From the NCBI RefSeq assembly GCF_028453695.1, contig NC_135778.1:25843214-25907213 (forward strand): 64,000 bases of DNA, given 5' to 3'. The translations under genes and the position numbers were made by a program. The first letter of the stretch is position 1. Each line of letters opens with the position of its first letter. This DNA is from Augochlora pura (lineage: Eukaryota > Arthropoda > Insecta > Hymenoptera > Halictidae). The notes under the pieces were generated by a model. The model was not told the DNA's origin. It saw only the letters and a program-made list of their open reading frames with translations, and ran no database searches. Positions 22,501-34,010 of this stretch are shown here, one piece after another.

Positions 22501-22621
22501 AAGTTAACCCCTTGCCGCACTATAAAAAGTCAGACTCGTGATGGTGATTTATAATAATAAGCTGTGAGGTATCAATGTTCATTCGTTCCTTTAAGTAGAA
22601 ATAAAATTTTATTACTAATAT

Positions 22622-22742
22622 TTAACCCTTTGCACTCCCCTCTCAGAGGACATCGTAATTCTAATATATGACTAAACATTAAAGTTTATTAGCGATTTGC
22701 AACTATTTCTCGATGTCTACAAATTCATATAAATCGAATATA

Positions 22743-22787
<45 letters not shown>

Positions 22788-22890
22788 TATATACATATAT
22801 GTATATATATAACGTATACTATATAATAATATAAATGTTCATAAGCGCTGATAGGTAACATCCACGATGGCGCGGAGTGCAAAGGGTTAA
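22622..22890 (+). mobile_element. TTAA-flanked MITE, family A, copy 1 (nested)
   Basis: Terminal inverted repeats TTAACCCTTTGCACTC and GAGTGCAAAGGGTTAA are perfect, with TTAA at both edges. The interior matches 58933-59172 almost throughout (ATTAAAGTTTATTAGCGA, TGCAACTATTT, ATATAAATCGAATAT, TATAAGCGCTG). This copy is longer because it carries an AAT/TAA microsatellite at about 22747-22786. It lies wholly inside the family D element, so it inserted later. Confidence 0.88.
22747..22786 (+). repeat. (AAT)n microsatellite inside a MITE
   Basis: About 13 uninterrupted AAT/TAA units, followed by a TATATACATATATGTATATA palindrome. The sister MITE at 58933 has only a few imperfect units at the equivalent place. 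Confidence 0.9.
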
Positions 22891-23029
22891 ACATTCCCGT
22901 AGTTGTAAGCACGAAATAAATAGAAAATTCCTTTTTCGTCTAAGAAATTAGTGCGATCATAAAAATTTTAATCATAGTAATTGTAAAGAAAATAGTACGG
23001 CGAGGGGTTAAACGGGTAACCCTGTATAG

Positions 23030-23720
23030 AAACGATGCCAGATTTTCGGGTCTCCGAAAAAAAAAAAAGAAAAACGAAAACAGAAAATGGTTTGTTAGCG
23101 AGCAGTCGAGTTTCTCCATATGCAGCTACGCTGAAAAGTGCTCGCACGAGCATGTCGTCGGTTTTTCGCTGGCGATATGCGCGATACAGACGCGCTTTCG
23201 GCGTGCCGGGGGCTGCTGGGAAACAATGGGTCCGGATATGCTCACGGGTCGTCGTTAAGAATACGGAATCTGCTCTATCGGACGGTATTGCATATTATCT
23301 GGCCTGCCAGGGGGCATTGGTGGTGAGTATGGGCGAGCCAGCGAATTATCATGGTAATCACAGAACGGTAGCCGCTGGTACCGAGAGGTCAGACCGATGC
23401 CACGAGATTGCACTGGCCCATGGTGCCTCGTAGGTGGACACACACCGGCCCATGGTATTCAGAGGTATCCTGCGGTGTGCACGGATAGCTGCAGCAGCTC
23501 CTCCTGCTTCGATTCTATTTCTGGAGGCTCTCGGATAGGAAATCGAGCGGCTGCTCGTTCAAATGAAATTGAAGCTGCTACCAGCTACTACCATCTGATG
23601 TCCTCGAGGACGGATTTTCGAGGACACCGCCAGCTGCTACGGAGAAACGAGGGTCTTTCGATCATGTTTTATTCTGGTGCGCTTGGTTAGCGAGAGCTCC
23701 TCCATCGGTTTCTTGAAATT
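23030..23720. other. GC-rich island, no gene recognised
   Basis: GC-rich sequence with several overlapping frames: 132, 62 and 97 codons on plus and 62 on minus. They are in mutually exclusive phases, and none has a recognisable motif. An A-rich tract precedes it (about 23058-23090). Confidence 0.4.
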
Positions 23721-24480
23721 TCCTATGCTCGAAAGGAGAACTTCGAAGTGTGGGACCAAACTCTCGAATCTCGCGGTTGCCTCTGATCTTCCAAATCTTA
23801 ATGATGAATACTTCGAGTTTCAAATTTGTTAATTTCGTGTCATTGGTTATTGAGTTTTGGTTAGTATTTATTTTCTCTACGCCTTGTATTTAATTTAATT
23901 GTTATTTATTTTATTTAAGTTTAATGTTTAATTTACTTACTATTTATTTTATTTACGTTTAGCATTTAATTTACTTATCACCAGATATCTTACGAATACA
24001 GTCATACATATTTTTGTAACACCATGAACATTCGTAAGAATTTATACAGTATTTAATTCATTTGTTATTTATCGTATTCACGTTGCCAGTTGTTTAATGG
24101 ATAGAGTGATACATGCTTTTGTAAGAATATAACATTAGAATATATCCATACAGTATTCCAACAGGTGTACTTTGTTACCTTTGATGAAGGAATTGTTAAA
24201 GTTTCCTCAAATATTAAGCAATTATTGTAGATGTTAATAACGTTTTAATTACTTTTTGATGCTAACGCTTGTGCTAATGTTTGTGTTTGTACAAAGTTTA
24301 TGTCACTTCTATCACAATGTACATCCACAGAAAATCAATTTATTGAATAACTCGCAATCGATGAATACACTGGTTGATCTGTTATTCTCGATAGTGAGTA
24401 ATTGAAAAATCTAGAAACCATCCTTTCGCTGATTTCTCGTATTTGCAATTTCGAAGATAAATGCGTAATTATTTCGAATT
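23720..24480. other. AT-rich spacer with weak internal repetition
   Basis: Words such as TTTAATTTACTTA (23900-23975) and TTTTGTAA ... ACAGTATT (about 24013 and 24117) recur roughly 60-100 bp apart; too diverged to define a unit. No gene supported. Confidence 0.35.
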
Positions 24481-24780
24481 GAATATGTGTATCGCGGATT
24501 GGCCTCGGACCGGCTGCATGCTAAAACAAAAGCTTCGGATTGAGAGTCGCTGGTTACCTGCGGAGATAAGAAAGTCGTGATGCTGGGTAGAGCAGCACCG
24601 CATCGTAAGAGATACACATCTCGAATGCTCCGAATTAATAAATAATAATGTAATATTGTTGGCCGGCCTGTCTCGACCTACCGGTAAACTGCCGTGCGGC
24701 ACGGATCGGTTACAGCGAAAAGATTTCGCTCGCACGTTCCATGCACGCATTCGTCCTATGTTACACAAATATATGTATCT
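24480..24780. other. GC-rich island
   Basis: GC-rich patch with overlapping 68- and 99-codon minus frames and a 105-codon plus frame; none recognised. Confidence 0.35.
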
Positions 24781-25077
24781 GTATCTACTGAAATTAGTTA
24801 CGCAGATCTGCTATTCGATTAATTACCCCGGTACGCTAAGTTCACTTTCCAATGGCGTAAGAAACAATAATGTACACATTGATGGATCGGCACGTATTTC
24901 CTGCTTAATTGTTTCTACAACTGTAAGTCACATGAATTTTTTTTATCTGTATAATTATTTTGTTATTATTTAATTAGGAAATAGTCTATATGGTTTTTAA
25001 GAACTTCAAAATGGTACTTATAACCACTTAGAGTTAACATAAAAATAAGCTAAGATATCAAACGATATCAATTGTTT

Positions 25078-25380
25078 AATTATTTATTACTAGGATGTTT
25101 AACAGAAAAATCCGAAAAAATGTCAGGACCCGTGTCTTGCAGATCTACAGTTGTTACATTTTTCTAGAATTTTCGGAAACATCAAACAGAGGAAACAATC
25201 AACAAACTGATATTTCGACTTTTTTTTTTATAACAAGTCCCACGGGGAAGATATAGGATTTGCAGTTAACAGAAATAAATCGTTGCAAAGAGTGCGTTCT
25301 AGTGACCTATTGCTGATCTGACTCGATCCAGCAGTTTTTCTTAAAATGCCACATTTGTCTAGAGCCTTCCAGCTAACTTT
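25078..25380 (+). repeat. Dispersed 300-bp repeat family R, copy at 25.1 kb
   Basis: The whole segment aligns in reverse complement with 26689-26988: both start AATTATTTATTACTAGGAT, contain ACTGATATTTC, ATAACAAGTC, AATCGTTGCAAAGAG and ATTTGTCTAGA, and end AGCTAACTTT. More distant relatives lie at 31.1, 31.5, 35.7, 36.0 and 36.7 kb. No reading frame is visible, so the family could be a transposon fragment or a dispersed satellite. Confidence 0.75.
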
Positions 25381-25439
25381 GGTAACTGCGGTAAAAAAAT
25401 CGCGAGAAATATTTCAGAAATTGAGTGGATTTCAAAGTA

Positions 25440-25900
25440 TTGCGTGAATAGGGTTGCAGAAGGGATGACGTGTGGCATGTCAAATGTCGAACTTAAGGGG
25501 ATAAGGATCTCGTGGTGATCCCGCGTGGAGGCTGGAGGTTGTCGGTGTCCGGAGTGCTGGCGCATAGACTCATTACCGAGACTGCAGAATACGCGCAGAT
25601 GCGCGTATCTATTCCGGACGACGCTCTATTATACCGCGAAACAATGGTGCCGTGGCGCGACCATGACGTTGCCGAGAAATAGTTGGTATGTTAAGGACCG
25701 GTAACATGCCACTTCATAGAGCCGCCATATAATGGAATATAATCGGCGCATGGTGCACTGGCCAAGGAACACGAAACGTCGATTCCGTTTCCGGTATTTC
25801 TACGATCATTCGGGTTATTCTCGCGATCCACTCCAGAGACGTACAGTCGCGCGCAGAAATATTTGGACGAGTTAGAATCTCGGTTATACGAACCCACCGT
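25440..25900. other. GC-rich island ending in a Tc1-like terminus
   Basis: GC-rich sequence without a recognisable frame. At 25842 TA is followed by CAGTCGCGCGCAGAAATA then TTTGGACGAG, which resembles the ends of Tc1-like elements (CAGT ... AAGTATT(T/C)G). No body or second end is seen. Confidence 0.4.
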
Positions 25901-25980
25901 AGCTGAATTATTTATTCTGCCAATATGCTTCACACGTAAATAATGTAGGACGTATTTATAACCTTCATTATAATCATATA

Positions 25981-26192
25981 TTAGGTCTACCGGAAAGTTC
26001 TGTCAGCGAAGTGAAAGAATATAATACATTTTTCATACAGTTAATAATATTTATTATATCTCTCTGACCTCTGACTAACGTGATGGCAATTTGTAAATAA
26101 TATTTCTGAAAAATACATGTCTCGAATGAGCATATGGATACTTACTAAAACACGACATGATATTATCCGACAGAACATTCTGGTAGACCTAA
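25981..26192. mobile_element. Mariner-type MITE, 212 bp
   Basis: Ends are TTAGGTCTACCGGAAAGT(TCTGTC) and the inverse of TTAGGTCTACCAGAATGT(TCTGTC): 24-bp terminal inverted repeats with two mismatches. TA dinucleotides flank both sides (25979-25980 and 26193-26194), the target of Tc1/mariner elements. The 160-bp interior is non-coding, so the element must depend on a transposase from elsewhere. Confidence 0.88.
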
Positions 26193-26204
26193 TATAATAT
26201 ATAA

Positions 26205-26335
26205 TGATGTATAAATATTATATTATATACTAATAGGTAACATATAATAATATATAAATATTATATTGTATACTAATACGTAACATATAATAACATATAA
26301 TAATATGTAAATGTAGTAGTATATAATACTATAGA
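26205..26335 (+). repeat. AT-rich tandem repeat, unit about 43-57 bp
   Basis: ATATAAATATTATATTRTATACTAATARGTAACATATAATA recurs two to three times directly after the mariner MITE, then degrades. Confidence 0.65.
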
Positions 26336-26688
26336 ATATAACCTCCATTAAATATAGTAAAAGGCAAAATAACATTTTCTCATCAACTTTGATCTCAAAA
26401 ATTATGATATTAATTAATTTTCTGATTTCATTTTTGAAAAATGAAAAGCGATTCCACAGTGCTATTTATCGCGCTCTGTTATATACTATTTGCTATAGTT
26501 GCTAGTTGCAACCTTCCTAGTTGCTATTTTATAAAAAATTGAGAAAATCCTCGAAGGTGAATGTTAACAATATAATCTTGACAGTTTTAGCGTTAATTTT
26601 AAAACGAGTAAAATTTACTACACATCGCTTTATCCAATCCTGAAAAAATTGTACCTATTCGTAAAAGATGAAAGAGTGTCGAATATAC

Positions 26689-26988
26689 AAAGTTAGCTCA
26701 AAGGTTCTAGACAAATATGGCATTTTATGAGAAACTACTACATCGAATCGAACCAGTCATAGATCATTCGAAAGCTCTCTTTGCAACGATTTTAATGCAC
26801 CAAGTGCGAACACCATAACTTTACCATGAGACTTGTTATCGGAAAATTTTGAAATATCAGTTTTTGGATTGTATGCTCTATTTGGTGCTAACCAAAATTC
26901 CGAAAAATTTCAGGATTGTAGATCAGTGAAACACGTGTTGAGAAATTTTTTCGAATTTTAAACTGAACTATCCTAGTAATAAATAATT
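26689..26988 (-). repeat. Dispersed 300-bp repeat family R, inverted copy
   Basis: Reverse complement of 25078-25380 along its full length, with substitutions and small indels. The pair could form a long hairpin with a 1.3-kb loop, which contains the mariner MITE. Confidence 0.75.
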
Positions 26989-27099
26989 AAAGTAGTAGCC
27001 ATCGTATTAACTGCACATTATCGTAAGCGTTATCCTGATCCTTCTTTCAATTGGGACTACGGTCCAATTAAATAATAACAAGATAATTATAAAAATCAA

Positions 27100-27420
27100 A
27101 TGTCCAAGTACCTCTTGCTCTGCGAGCCGATGCTTTTTGTCCGCAGTCAGTCGCGACGCACATATCCAAAGACTTTACGCCCTTATCAGTCACGTTACAT
27201 CGACGCCTTGTTGGCCAGCGCATTTCCAAGTTGTTAACAAAAACTTACGCAAATCCGGATCATCGCCTTTGAGCGTGATTTATCGATCGTTCGCATAGTC
27301 TAAAGCCTGCCAGCGACAATCGTTACATTCTTGGACCTGCTAAAATTGATTAAGACCGACAGAGTCTGCTTGAAAGATGAATCATGCTTTAAGACGTAAT
27401 CGCAGGATGTTAAACCTCCC
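27100..27420. other. GC-richer patch
   Basis: Moderate GC with no long frame; nothing more can be supported. The 85-codon minus frame just after it (27471-27728) is unrecognised. Confidence 0.3.
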
Positions 27421-27729
27421 ATAAATAATTATGATTTACGAGTGATAACTAATTTTCTATAACAGTCATCTCATTTCGCTTGCGGAGCTATTATTTCGAG
27501 ACGGTAGTAAAATTGATGTCTCATCTGTATATTTATTTCGTCAATTGTGTCCCACGTCATTACCTGCCGTCGTTTCCCTCCAATATGGCCCAAGAAAAAT
27601 TTAATGTAAAATCTGGTCCAATTTAACTGAACAGAGTAACAAACGAAAAATATCGTATCTCGATGCTTAACGATTTCTTCTGCTTCGATTGAAATATCTG
27701 TACAAATGTCTCTCGCATATGTAGACATT

Positions 27730-28130
27730 GCGCGATATAATTAATTTGTTTACTTATTATTTACTTTATTATTATTTACCTTATATTATTTACTCTGTTA
27801 ATTACACGATATTGATGTATAAAATGCATATATTAAGAAAGCTTGTATTTTGCATAAATATCCGCGGTCTACTTACTAACTATTAGACTGCGGATTTTGT
27901 TATGGCAAAACTATTTAGCTAAAATATAAAATTTTGAAAACATGACAATAATAGTATCACACTATTTTCGAAAAGGTAATATGGTATTTATATATTATTA
28001 TCGTAATATACTATTTATATATTATTATTGTAATGTAATATGTATATATTATTACATATTATATAATTAATATTATTATAATAGAGGTTATAATTATTTC
28101 CTACATTATTTACGTGTGAGATTCGAAAAG
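27730..28130. repeat. AT-rich low-complexity stretch
   Basis: Runs of TATTATTTACTTTATTA and, at 27990-28075, repeated TATTTATATATTATTAT-like words. No gene. Confidence 0.5.
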
Positions 28131-28179
28131 AATAATTTCTCTGTATTTAATTTCCATTTCCCGCAATCGCCTTGGAAGA

Positions 28180-28900
28180 TTAAAATTCTGCATAAAGATC
28201 CACGTTCTATTTATTAACGATCGCGTAAACTAGAGGATCGTACGTACGAAATCTGTTCGAACAGCTCGGTTTCCAATAAGAACATCGTTCGATTTTCTTC
28301 GCGTGTGGTTATCTCCAGCCATTCGAAGCGAAAAGATCGTAGCACGAACGGTTCAGCGAGGCATTGCTAATTCAATATATCGTTTAGGATTTCGTAATTG
28401 AATTCGAGCCACAGATGGAACGAAACAATCATAAAATAGTTCCAATATTCATCGGCAACGGTTTATTATACGCCCGTAATAACCTGATAGTATGCCCCGG
28501 CGATCTTCGCGCGGTTAGTCAGCCAGGATCGTTGGTTAATATTTACAAACGCATTATATGGGAGTGCAATTATTTCGAATAACTCCCGCGGTCAATGTTA
28601 CGCTACCCCGGGTCACGAATTTAATGTGGAACTTAAATCGAACGTACATACGAACGCAAATTGTTACCGGAACCATTCCGTTTGATCGTTGCCCGACGCG
28701 GCGGCGGCATTCGCCGTGATTTAGGCACTCGATTTTATTGGTCGCCTGTAACGCCGTAATTATTTACCACGCGGTCGCGTTACGTAGCTCGAAGAATCTC
28801 GACTCGCTGTTCTCGTCTGACTATTCAGCGACACGTGGCGAGGCGTTTCGTCGATCTAGCTGGCCAAAGCAAAAGGTTGCGCAGAATTCGTCGTATTAAA
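28180..28900. other. GC-rich island with almost no reading frames; conserved non-coding candidate
   Basis: About 700 bp of complex, non-repetitive, CpG-containing sequence with no frame of 60 codons on either strand, unlike the other islands. It contains several homeodomain-like words (TTTATTA, GTAATTATTTA, TAATTCAATA). Complex sequence that is clearly not coding is a good candidate for a conserved enhancer, but no conservation data are available here. Confidence 0.4.
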
Positions 28901-30450
28901 AAGTGACACTTTTACTTGAACAAACTACATTAAATTGCATTCGCTTTGCCTTTCGCGTATTTTGCCATTAATTAATTAATTTATTTATTTATTTTGCCGT
29001 TAGTGCCGTTTCACCATTAGACCGTTAAAACTCGATCGTAACGAGGGGCGGACGCGTGTTCAGTTAGTGTTTTATGCGACCGCGAACTATTCGCGCGATT
29101 ACCTTTCCTCGGAGAAAATTTGTATAAATCACGACGAATCATGGATCGTTACGAGGATGATAAATGTGTATGCACTTGAAATATTTCCACTAAATATGTA
29201 TTTATTTTAGCGAAGCTGAAGAAGATTCAGAATGTATTCTGTTCTATTTATTATTATTATTATTATTATTTTATTTAGATAAACAACTTTGTTATTATTA
29301 TTGTAAGTAATCTAATATAGTTCGGTTGCATACTGGTTTTCATTTTTTACCAATATTAAGAGGGAGCTTTTAACTTTGTTTTCTGAAACAGATGTTAAAT
29401 TCGTTTACAAGTTGATAACAATAATTAAATACGGATACGAAGTAATAATACAAAATGAATTGATTTATAAATTTAAAATGAAAGTTAAATCGATACTCGA
29501 ATTATACAAATGAAGAATTGAAATTAAATTCATACACAAGTTAATAATAAAAATTCATTTTAACCAGAGATTTTTAATAAACATTAAAGCAAAACGCTCT
29601 AAAAATCTAGAATTGACGAAATGTTCCCAGTGTTAGAAACGAAATATCAAAGTAAATAGGATGTACACTGGTCCACGATAGAGGGTGTATGCTTCCGGTA
29701 ACGACGCGTGTGAGGAACGCAATTGCTTACCAAGCGGTCACAAGTCGTCCCCGAGCTCTCGTAGCTGGCTCTCGTTCCTTCCGTTCGCCATTTCTCTTTC
29801 TACCGGCGTTTGATTCTCGAGGCACCCCGCTGGGCTAGGTCAGGCTCGCACCTGCACGGCACCTGCGCCTGCAAAAGTTCACAATACGCTTACCAGGATT
29901 TGTTTCTTACCGTTAGATCGCCTTATTGTTTACGACTTGCGATTCTTAGAAATCGACAGTTCTGTTAATTCCAGAAATTGTCGTGGTTTGCAACAACAAC
30001 TATTAACTAATGTAATAGGTAATATAGCAACAATAGTTAATATAATTACAAATAGTCATTTATAATAAGGACTGTAGATGTTGTTACAAAATAAAAATTG
30101 TTTTCGTTAATCGTAACATGCAGGAAAGACATGAACGTTCATCTTTTTGTTAATAAATGCAATGTGATGATAAACGATGCAATAACATTTTCAAGTTGTT
30201 TAAATATTTTACGATCTATGTAAGACAACGCAATAATACAATACATTTTTTATTCGAATAATTAAAAAATGAATACGAAAAAAATATAAATCAACAAGCT
30301 GTGAAATAATATTTTATATTTTATCACTTTTATCGAGTTCAATTATTTCTCGTACGAACTTCTTATTATAAATAAATTCTTATTCGAATAAAATTATATC
30401 CGAATAAATTCCTGTTTCAATAAAATTGTGTCCAGATAATCCGAATACAA
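28900..30450. other. Mixed spacer with TTA microsatellite and GC patches
   Basis: AT-rich sequence with an ATTAATTAATTAATTTATT word at about 28967-28986, a TTA microsatellite at about 29247-29272, and GC-richer patches at 29010-29160 and 29680-29880. No frame of 60 codons in 28.9-30.4 kb and no recognisable gene. Confidence 0.4.
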
Positions 30451-30451
30451 T

Positions 30452-31256
30452 TTAGAAAATTTGATCCCCCGTAATATGTTCTTTAAATCGTCGAAACAGT
30501 TTGAACCGAGTCAACAGTTCCAGGACAGCGAAAACCGCGACAAAGTGAAAATAGTTAAGAAAAATCTCGATGAATTTCAGGCGAACCGAATAAAATCGAT
30601 CTATGGAATCGCCGCGGACAATTTTCGAGCGTCTAACACAATCGGCATTGCCGCATCCCGAACAACAAAGCGCGGTTCGAACGCTTTCTCGATCGATCGG
30701 CTGCAATTATGCAACGCCCGCGGCGGGGCGCAACGATGCAACACAGCCGGAGCACGATGCCATCGGGAACCCATTCGGTTTAATATAATTATATCTGCCG
30801 TTACAGTTTATCAGGAGGCATCGAAACGCCGATTAGAATCGTACGAGCGCGCGTCGACCGAATCGACCGCGGCGAATAACTGCGATTATTTACTGAACAT
30901 GTCGGCAATGAAATCCACGAGGTAATACACCGGCCTCCTCTCGCGCGAATTCATTTCCCACAGTTCGAACCGTTATTGCGGTAACGACCCTCGTCCGGCG
31001 AATCCGTATGATGATTCTTTGTTTACCTACTTTCCCTTTCCACCGAGGACAACCGTGCCTTGACGTCGACATTTTCGTCACAGACGTTCGATAAAATTAC
31101 GCCGGCTGTGTTCCTTGAACGGCGGTGCGCCAGATTTTTTTGCAATTTTTTCGTGTAGCCAGTAGCAAGTTGATTATTGATATTTCGATTTCTGGCTGTA
31201 GATGTTTTTCTACACGAGATACGGGGATGCGACTGGATATAAATAAATCGCTTCAA
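30452..31256. other. GC-rich island, unrecognised 154-codon frame
   Basis: The plus frame at 30461-30925 (154 codons) is the longest that does not sit in an extreme-GC or repeat context. It has a lysine-rich start (VKIVKKNLDEFQANRIKSI) and no domain I recognise. A minus frame (84 codons, 30452-30706) overlaps it, and two other minus frames lie at 30890-31256. It could contain an exon, but nothing confirms coding. Confidence 0.3.
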
Positions 31257-31720
31257 AGTCTACTTTCGAATGACATATCTTGATCTTGATTTAGTTAAAA
31301 GAGAATCTTTTTAATAATACATTTGTATCGAGCTTTCGAGCTAATATTGGTAGTTTTCATTCCTATATTGAAACATCTAGAATCTTTTACTTAAAAATCG
31401 GAGAAAATTAAATGCAATCATCTCTGTTAGTCTAAATATGTATCCTGAATATCTCGGATTTTTCTATAATTTTTGCAAGTAACAAAACAATAGTTGATTA
31501 CTGATATTTCGATTTTTGGCTGCAGTTATTTTTCTAGATGAGATATAGGGATAAGACTGGATGTGAATAAATCGTTTCAAAATCTACTTTCGAATGACAT
31601 ATCTTGATCTTGATTTGGTTAGAGGAGAATTTTTCTAGTCATTTATTTGTGATTAACCTTTGACCTAATTTTGGTAGCTTTTTATACTATAATACTTGCA
31701 ATCTTGGATTCAAACATCGA
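31133..31720 (+). repeat. Family R, two copies in tandem (period about 324 bp)
   Basis: GTTGATTATTGATATTTCGA at 31169 recurs as GTTGATTACTGATATTTCGA at 31493. Each is followed by GAGATA(C/T)(G/A)GGGAT, GAATAAATCG or AAATAAATCG, TCTACTTTCGAATGACATAT and CTTGATCTTGATTT. The two copies are much closer to each other than to the 25-27 kb pair. No reading frame. Confidence 0.8.
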
Positions 31721-32289
31721 AAGAAATTTGTTAGCCTGTTTAAGCTGTTATAATCTGTTATTCCAAATGCGTATAATTTTGTTCGAAGTTTGTGGAATTA
31801 TAAAATAACAACAACGGTCCGAAATTAGTATTTTAATTATAAGACATAATTTAATCATTTTTTCATGATGCATTGTTGAAAATTTACGTAATATATTGTT
31901 TTATTTCATGTAATATATTGTTTTATACTACCGAATGATATATCTGCAGTACCATATAGTTTATTAAGATTTTTTTATAATAATCCATTAATTTTCAGCT
32001 TTTGAGCTAACTTTAGTAGCTCTCCAATAACAAATGTATAAAAATCTGAATAATCCATTAATACATTTGTAAATGAAGGAATTGATTTATGAAATTTCCT
32101 TACCCGCACCTTAACTACTTTAACTATTTTTGTAACGAACAACTATATGCTAATTAAAAAGAATTATTCAATCGACTAGATGATCCGTGAATCCATCAGA
32201 ACGTTATACAAATTTTAAACCAAATTTATGAATGAAGCGAATATATTTCGAAACTTTAATATACGCACTTTACTAACAGCTATCTGTTC

Positions 32290-32790
32290 CAGTAATAAAT
32301 AATTATTATTTTTTTTGGAAACAATTATTGAAGAACTCCCAACTTTACCATACCTCTTTTATTTTTATCGTTTAATGATGGAACAGTGTATACATTATAG
32401 AAAGTACTAATAAAAAATCAATAATGTGCCTAAAAATGCTTCTACATTAATTATATATTCATGATTTAGTAACAGACAATTTTTCTTTTCGTGTGAATAA
32501 TCATTGAAAAGCTTTCAAACTCTCAATTTTACCAAACTCCTTTTATCTTTGATGTTTACCTTAAAGGAACATTGTAAAACAAACTAACTAAAAAAAAAAC
32601 AATAATGTGATTAAAAATCTAAATACAACTACTTGAATAATATAGACATGTTTTAGTCAGAAACAATTTTTCCTTCCTTCTAAACAATTATTATAAAACT
32701 CTCTAACTTTCAACTTTAGTCTTTCATTTTACCTATTCATATATTTGTTGCAACAATGTATTCCTGCCGGTCTCAATGCACAAATAAGCG
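32290..32790 (+). repeat. Diverged tandem array, unit about 180 bp, three copies
   Basis: AACAATTATTGAAGAACTC... at about 32321, AATAATCATTGAAAAGCTT... at 32501 and AACAATTATTATAAAACTC... at 32680 are each followed by a CAACTTTACCA- or TTTACCAAACTCC-like word and TTTTATC. Spacings are about 180. Strongly diverged. Confidence 0.6.
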
Positions 32791-33014
32791 AAAATATATT
32801 GAAAACACCAATGTACAAACTCTGAAGACATGTGTCTGTTATTAACCATAACCGTATTATTGCTGGTCAAATAGACGATTCAACAAATTTTATTGTAAAT
32901 AGAAAATTCAAATTATAAAGTCACTTCTACCAAAAACCATTAAATAGATCTATTCATCCGACTATATATTGATATAAAAAGTGCGACAATCTAAGTAAAT
33001 TTAATGTCGTAATT

Positions 33015-33236
33015 TTTATAAGGCAGTAAAATTGTTACAGCACGTTCCAAAGTAATCTTTTATATAATGAAAAATTATAGTGCAAAAATGATTAAAAGTA
33101 TAACTGTTGCTGCACGAGTTACAATATTTAATTTCATATGCATAAACTACTTTTTGCCATATAAAATGGAAATGCGATATGTCAGAAAAGATATTTTAGA
33201 ATTACATTTAAAATGGCTTCGAGTCTAAAGAGTTAA
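33015..33236 (-). mobile_element. TTAA-type MITE, family B, inverted partial copy
   Basis: Aligned with the reverse complement of 59852-60101: CACGTTCCAAA, TGCACGAGTT or AGCACGAGAC, TTTCATATGCATA, then TTTAAAATGGCTTCGAGTC and AGTTAA at 33233-33236. The right end is decayed (CTAAAGAGTTAA where the sister has CAAAAGGTTAA) and the left end is too diverged to place exactly. Confidence 0.65.
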
Positions 33237-33239
33237 AAC

Positions 33240-33700
33240 ACAGTCGTCCGCGTCTGGAAGAGAATGATCGTAGATCCTGTTTGTTGGCCCTCTGAAATTA
33301 AACGATGGGATTACGTGATATATTGCATTCGAAAACAGTGAAATGAATACATCTTCTACTTGCTCGAGACAGTTGGAATACTTGTCTCGGCTTGATGGAA
33401 ATCACACCATAAAGATTTGTCATGCAAAGCGCTGCGCGGATGCTTGGCACGAGGGTTGCAGAACTAATTAAAATAAAGGTAAAGGTATTTTAAATGCGGG
33501 TCGAGAGACAGGTTCCGCAACAAAACACGTTGACTCCGTCTTTATTCGCGTGGCCGACACAGAAGATTGTCTTCGCGTGTTTCTCAAGCTGCTGTCCCAT
33601 GCGAGGGGCGTACTACCTCTATCGATTATTTAAACAATCCTTTGGGACCTATATTTACGCTGCAGGTTATGTTTCAGAAGGCCTGATTATAAGATGGTGA
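33240..33700. other. GC-richer segment, no gene recognised
   Basis: Moderate GC; the 68-codon plus frame 33494-33700 has no recognisable motif. Confidence 0.35.
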
Positions 33701-33714
33701 GAACTCCTTTTTAA

Positions 33715-34010
33715 ATTTCATTTATGACAGGCTTTTAATAACAATATAGAAATAACAGATTTTTAATAAACCTTTTAAATACAATAGATTTTTCATAGGC
33801 GTTTAGATTGTAAGAGATTTTTAATACGAACTTTAATTAAAATAGAGTTTTCATGTAAATGTAGGTTATGATAGATTTTGAATATAAATTTTGATTATAA
33901 TTAGGATTAAATAGGGGTAAATTTAATTATAATACTATCTAAAAGAATTTGAATTGTAATAGAATTTCAATGACAGTATAGATTATGATAAATTTTTAAT
34001 AAAAAGCTTT
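33715..34010 (+). repeat. Degenerate tandem repeat, unit about 38-40 bp
   Basis: Variants of ATAGATTTTTAATAAACTTT and GATTATGATAGATTTT recur across 300 bp about every 38-45 bp, with indels. It borders the possible piggyBac remnant. Confidence 0.55.

Larger units (their letters stand above)
22504..23011. mobile_element. TTAA-flanked MITE, family D, interrupted by a family A MITE
   Basis: The left end TTAACCCCTTGCCGCACTA is matched by the inverse of TTAACCCCTCGCCGTACTA at the right: 19-bp termini with two mismatches, ending in TTAA on both sides. Removing the inner element (22622-22890) leaves about 240 bp, the same size as the other MITEs here. Ends and target sequence fit non-autonomous piggyBac elements. 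Confidence 0.75.

Noticed and set aside
22703..22912. 69-codon minus frame with an isoleucine run
   Set aside because: Translation of the AAT microsatellite in a MITE.
17792..23028. CACCCTGTATA words (17793, 20793, 21892, 23017) as ends of one complete transposon
   Set aside because: Spacing and orientation do not pair them; each is reported only as a possible eroded terminus.
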